Positions 60,686 to 64,000 of a stretch of 64,000 bases of DNA are shown here, in pieces (within the stretch, counting starts at the first letter, position 1; every line of letters begins with the position of its first letter). The stretch is from Apus apus (Eukaryota > Chordata > Aves > Apodiformes > Apodidae), in NCBI RefSeq assembly GCF_020740795.1, contig NC_067285.1, positions 90,727,152 through 90,791,151 of the forward strand, in the 5' to 3' direction. The notes beneath the pieces were generated by a model. It saw only the letters and a list, made by a program, of their open reading frames with translations. It was not told the origin of the DNA and did not search any database. A program made the translations under genes and the position numbers.

Positions 60686-62539
60686 GTTTTCTTTATGTAT
60701 GAATTAACTGAATATAGATTTTCTGCACTACTGTTTCTTTCTTTTAAAATCTGATATTCAGAACTGTCACAAAAATGAAATGCTAGTTTTACAATTTGTA
60801 TTGCTACCTAGGGTTGCTGTGTGCTTAGTGGCCACTTTCTGAAATGTCATGAAAGTTAGTTTTTTTTCACCTCCAAAATAATATCAGCTTACAGCTGCAT
60901 CTAATTGTGGGGAAATTACTTTTTCTTTTAAGTCAAAACTGTGCAAAAGGAGACTATATTTTAGTGTGTGTGAGGTGTTTGAGCTTATTCTCCTTTGGGT
61001 TAAAAAATGAACGGTAGAACAAAATCTACTCAAAAAAAGAATTTTTGGGGGAGCTGTACAGCAGACCCAAATGGTGTGAACTGAGACCAGTGCTCCAAGC
61101 TAAGTTGTGACTGCAGAACTTGAATAAATTAAATTTAAAGGAAAATTGAAAACAAGTCTGGTTGTGCATGGGCTTTGTCTCATTTGCTGTTATACAGAAG
61201 AGGTGAGAGTTCCCTAGTGTGGTGGTTGCAGTAGCTGAACTTGAACAGAAGTTTGTAGTCTGTTTAAAAGTATTGTTTGTGCAACACAGAATGCAACCAG
61301 CTGCAGATGCTATGTAATGGGTCCTGTGACTGTCAGGATTACCTGACTGCTTGTAGGAGATGTAGTGAGTATAGAAATGAAAGAGCAGCTGTGATGGGCC
61401 AAACCAAGGGTTCTTCTCTGTAGCCCATTATGCCACAGGGGACTCAAACAAGCCATGAGGTGGCTGGTTTCATATCCAAGCAGCACCTTGGAGATGCCCC
61501 TGAGTGTTTCTGCATGTTTGTCTTGCCCTCTGACAGGAAGTGGTCTCTTCCTATCAGAAGGGATGAGGCTCTGGGCTGACTTATACTTAAGGCTAATCTG
61601 TTGCCTGCTGAAACCAAATGGGAGAAAATTAGTCAAGGAGAGGTGAAAATTGGTGCATTTCAATGGATGTGCTCCATTGACTGTGTGACTCACATCCTTT
61701 TTGCAGAGAAAAGGAGACCTTAGGACATGTAAATCTAATGCATGAGAGTGTAGTTCTTCTTCTGGCTCCTCCAAATCCTCTTCCTCATCTTGTGGATGTT
61801 GTTTTGATTTATGGTTTTCCTATCTGTCAGCTTATGAAAGAAAGAGACTATCTTGCCAGCCTTCTCCTGCCCCTCCCTGTCTGAGCTGGCTAGAGCTCTA
61901 TGAGCTGATGGGCTCCAGACTTGATGGGCATGATCCCAGCACCTCTGTGCCTGTTTCTATTTCCTTGTCTTGTTATGGGTCTGGGCAGAGGACTAATTGC
62001 TGCTGTCCCCACGACTTCAAGGAGCAGAGGGTGCTGTTGCTGTCTGGTGTCATGCTTTAGTTTCCTTTTTGTTTTTTTAATCCTTCACCTTCAGCCTGCT
62101 CCTTTTTAAATCTGTTGTCTTCTGCAACCTTTCCCCCCTTTCCTTGTAAGCAGATGCTCAAGGAAAAATAAGAACACGGTGACCTTATTCAAAACCTCCT
62201 CTGTAGGTGCTCTTTGAGCCTTTCTCTGGCTGTTCTTTTCTTGGGTTATCTAGAGCTGGGTAAAGCCTTACCCTGTTTAAAAACATCTGATGGCTTTAAG
62301 TTCCAAGTGCTTGTCTGCAGCCCTCTGGGACCTCACTGCATCCTCCCTGGCCTTTGGCCAGGAGTGCTGCTTGTCTGTGGCTCTGCTTCTGGTTGTATAA
62401 AGAATTCCTACCTTCTGCTTGTTTTCAGCTGGTTTCCTTCATTTGGTGACTCTTATCTCCTATATGGCAGAGGTGGTTAGTGATTCTGTGCTGTGTCAAT
62501 CGTGCTGGGCTGTCTCATATAAACTGTGTTCCAACCATA
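60686..62539 (+). other. APBB2: Putative APBB2 intron 1, middle
   Basis: No exon or RNA recognised. The frame at 61310-61774 on the minus strand has no splice or homology support. Confidence 0.4.
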
Positions 62540-62604
62540 TTCCTACCTAGAAAGGTTGGACCAGATGATCCTTGAGGTCCCCTCCAACCTAGAATTCTAT
62601 GATT
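62540..62604 (+). mobile_element. Short CR1 3' terminal fragment
   Basis: AGGTTGGACCAGATGATCCT, a GAGGTCCCCTCCAACC segment and AATTCTATGATTTT are the extreme 3' end of CR1. Only about 65 bp remain, a strongly 5'-truncated insertion. Confidence 0.9.
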
Positions 62605-64000
62605 TTTTAGGCCTCTCTCTTCCTATTCAAGTTGGCATTTGACCTGTCTGAAGAGTTGCCTACTCAGATATGCCTTGTACATAGGCAATTCCTGACTGTG
62701 AGCATACCTTTCCAGGAATATATCCCAGTTCCACATGTCCTTTTAGCGTGGAAGGATGAGGGCTGTATACAGTTTTCAACATGTACCTGACCTTTGGTGC
62801 TATACAGTGGCAAAACCATGTTTCTCTTTCATTCTTAATGATTTGTAATGTTTGTTATTCTTTCTGAACTGCTAGTGAGTTAATTTCATGAATCTGTGAA
62901 ATTATAATGTCAAGATGTTGCTCAGGACTGTGGTCAGTTTGGAGTCTCTCAGTTACATATAGTCATGGTTGTGTCTTTCTCATGTGCATTTTATATTTCT
63001 TGTGTTTATTTGTGTTAGCTTTTCTCTGCAACTTTATTGACTCAGTCTCCCAGGATTGTCTGGAATTCCTCATGTCCTGGCCTTCCTACTAATATATATA
63101 TATATATATATATATAATTATCAGCAAACTTCCTTGACTTGCTGCTCATTCCCTTGTCCTTGTTTTACATGATTGTGTCAAGCACCGAAATCTGAGCATG
63201 AGTCTCTGCTGAACTTCATTAGTGAGTTCTGTTCTCTTCAAGAAGAGAATTTACTCTTACCTATATCATGTTTCTGTTTTTAAACCATCTTTCTCTCCAC
63301 ATAGGAGACCTCTGTTGACCTAGTTTTCTTAAGAAAGCCCTTAGTTTTTGGTAAAGAACTCAGTTGGAGTCCTTTGGAAATTTAGATAGGTCAGAATGAA
63401 TGGATGTACCTTGTCCATACTTGGCATCTTTGAAGAACTTGGATTTGTTAGGCAGGGTTTCTCTATGTACAAACATACTAAGCCTTTCCAGCAGACTGTT
63501 TATTCAAGTGACAGAATTATCTCATTTTATCATTAGCATCAGTTGAGTTAGTTATTTGCCCAGTAGAGGTGTTAGGCTTTGCAACTCATTACTTCCCTGG
63601 ATCCCTACTGAGATAATTCTCTTTATCCACTTTCCATTCATCTTTTGACACAGATGTCTCAAGTGGGATGTTCCAGAGCTCTGGTAGAAGAATTTGACAA
63701 AAGCATTGCAGAGAACACCTTGGGATTGCTAAGGGACGCTGGTCTCAGAGGTCCTGGTTGCTTAAGCCTGTTGCCAAGGGTGTAAGAATAGACCCTGCAG
63801 CAAGGTGGCTGGAAATGAATGTAGGAGTCTGCCCTGACAAAGCCAACAGGCACTTGGTCTCCATCACCTGCAAGATGATTAATAGATCTGGCATGGGGGT
63901 TTTTTATGCTTTAAAAAGATCAAACTCGTTTTAGCATGAGATCTAAGGTGAACCATTAAGTTCTGTCTTGTACCATTAAATCAGTTTTTTTTCTTTAAAA
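62605..64000 (+). other. APBB2: Putative APBB2 intron 1, right end of window
   Basis: Nothing beyond the (AT)n microsatellite was recognised. The remainder is T-rich intronic-looking sequence. Confidence 0.4.
63092..63116. repeat. (AT)n microsatellite
   Basis: About twelve uninterrupted AT units. Confidence 0.93.

Overview
This is vertebrate, almost certainly avian, nuclear DNA. Dispersed CR1 LINE copies end in the typical bird CR1 tail, two solitary LTRs open with the TGT(C/A)CTGGTT motif common in bird genomes, introns are short, and CpG-dense promoter islands sit in otherwise CpG-poor sequence. The species cannot be named from this window.

Two protein-coding genes are recognised directly, both on the minus strand. 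UCHL1 (ubiquitin C-terminal hydrolase L1) is complete: nine coding exons between 47816 and 43193 join in frame to 224 codons plus a stop, every junction has GT/AG, and the Gln/Cys/His/Asp catalytic set is present. It has a TATA box inside its CpG island (about 47949) and an AATAAA signal at 42879. About 25 kb downstream lies the first coding exon of LIMCH1 (18076-18171), which encodes the protein's start and the beginning of its calponin-homology domain and sits in a CpG island (about 17.45-18.9 kb). Everything to its left, to base 1, is read as LIMCH1 intron 1. A third CpG island at 57.8-58.4 kb faces away from UCHL1 and is inferred from synteny to be the plus-strand promoter of APBB2; no APBB2 protein sequence is visible. 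The order LIMCH1 - UCHL1 - APBB2 and the orientations match human 4p13, but the spacing is tighter.

Layout: 1-18075 LIMCH1 intron 1 with three CR1 copies; 17.45-18.9 kb LIMCH1 promoter and exon 1; 18.9-42.86 kb intergenic DNA with a MIR-like SINE, an old CR1, simple repeats and one solo LTR; 42.86-47.95 kb UCHL1; 47.04-48.4 kb UCHL1 island; 48.4-57.8 kb intergenic DNA with CR1 fragments, a second solo LTR and an unidentified candidate first coding exon (55.27-55.60 kb); 57.8-64 kb putative APBB2 promoter and intron 1 with an ancient CR1 and an (AT)n microsatellite.

I found no CRISPR array, operon, tRNA or rRNA gene, and no clear sign of a novel multi-gene system. The most useful leads are the unidentified exon near 55.5 kb, the 12-nt UCHL1 microexon next to a 3x19-bp repeat carrying extra splice-donor-like motifs, the one-residue insertion near the UCHL1 catalytic histidine, and the MEF2 and octamer motifs in the LIMCH1 island.
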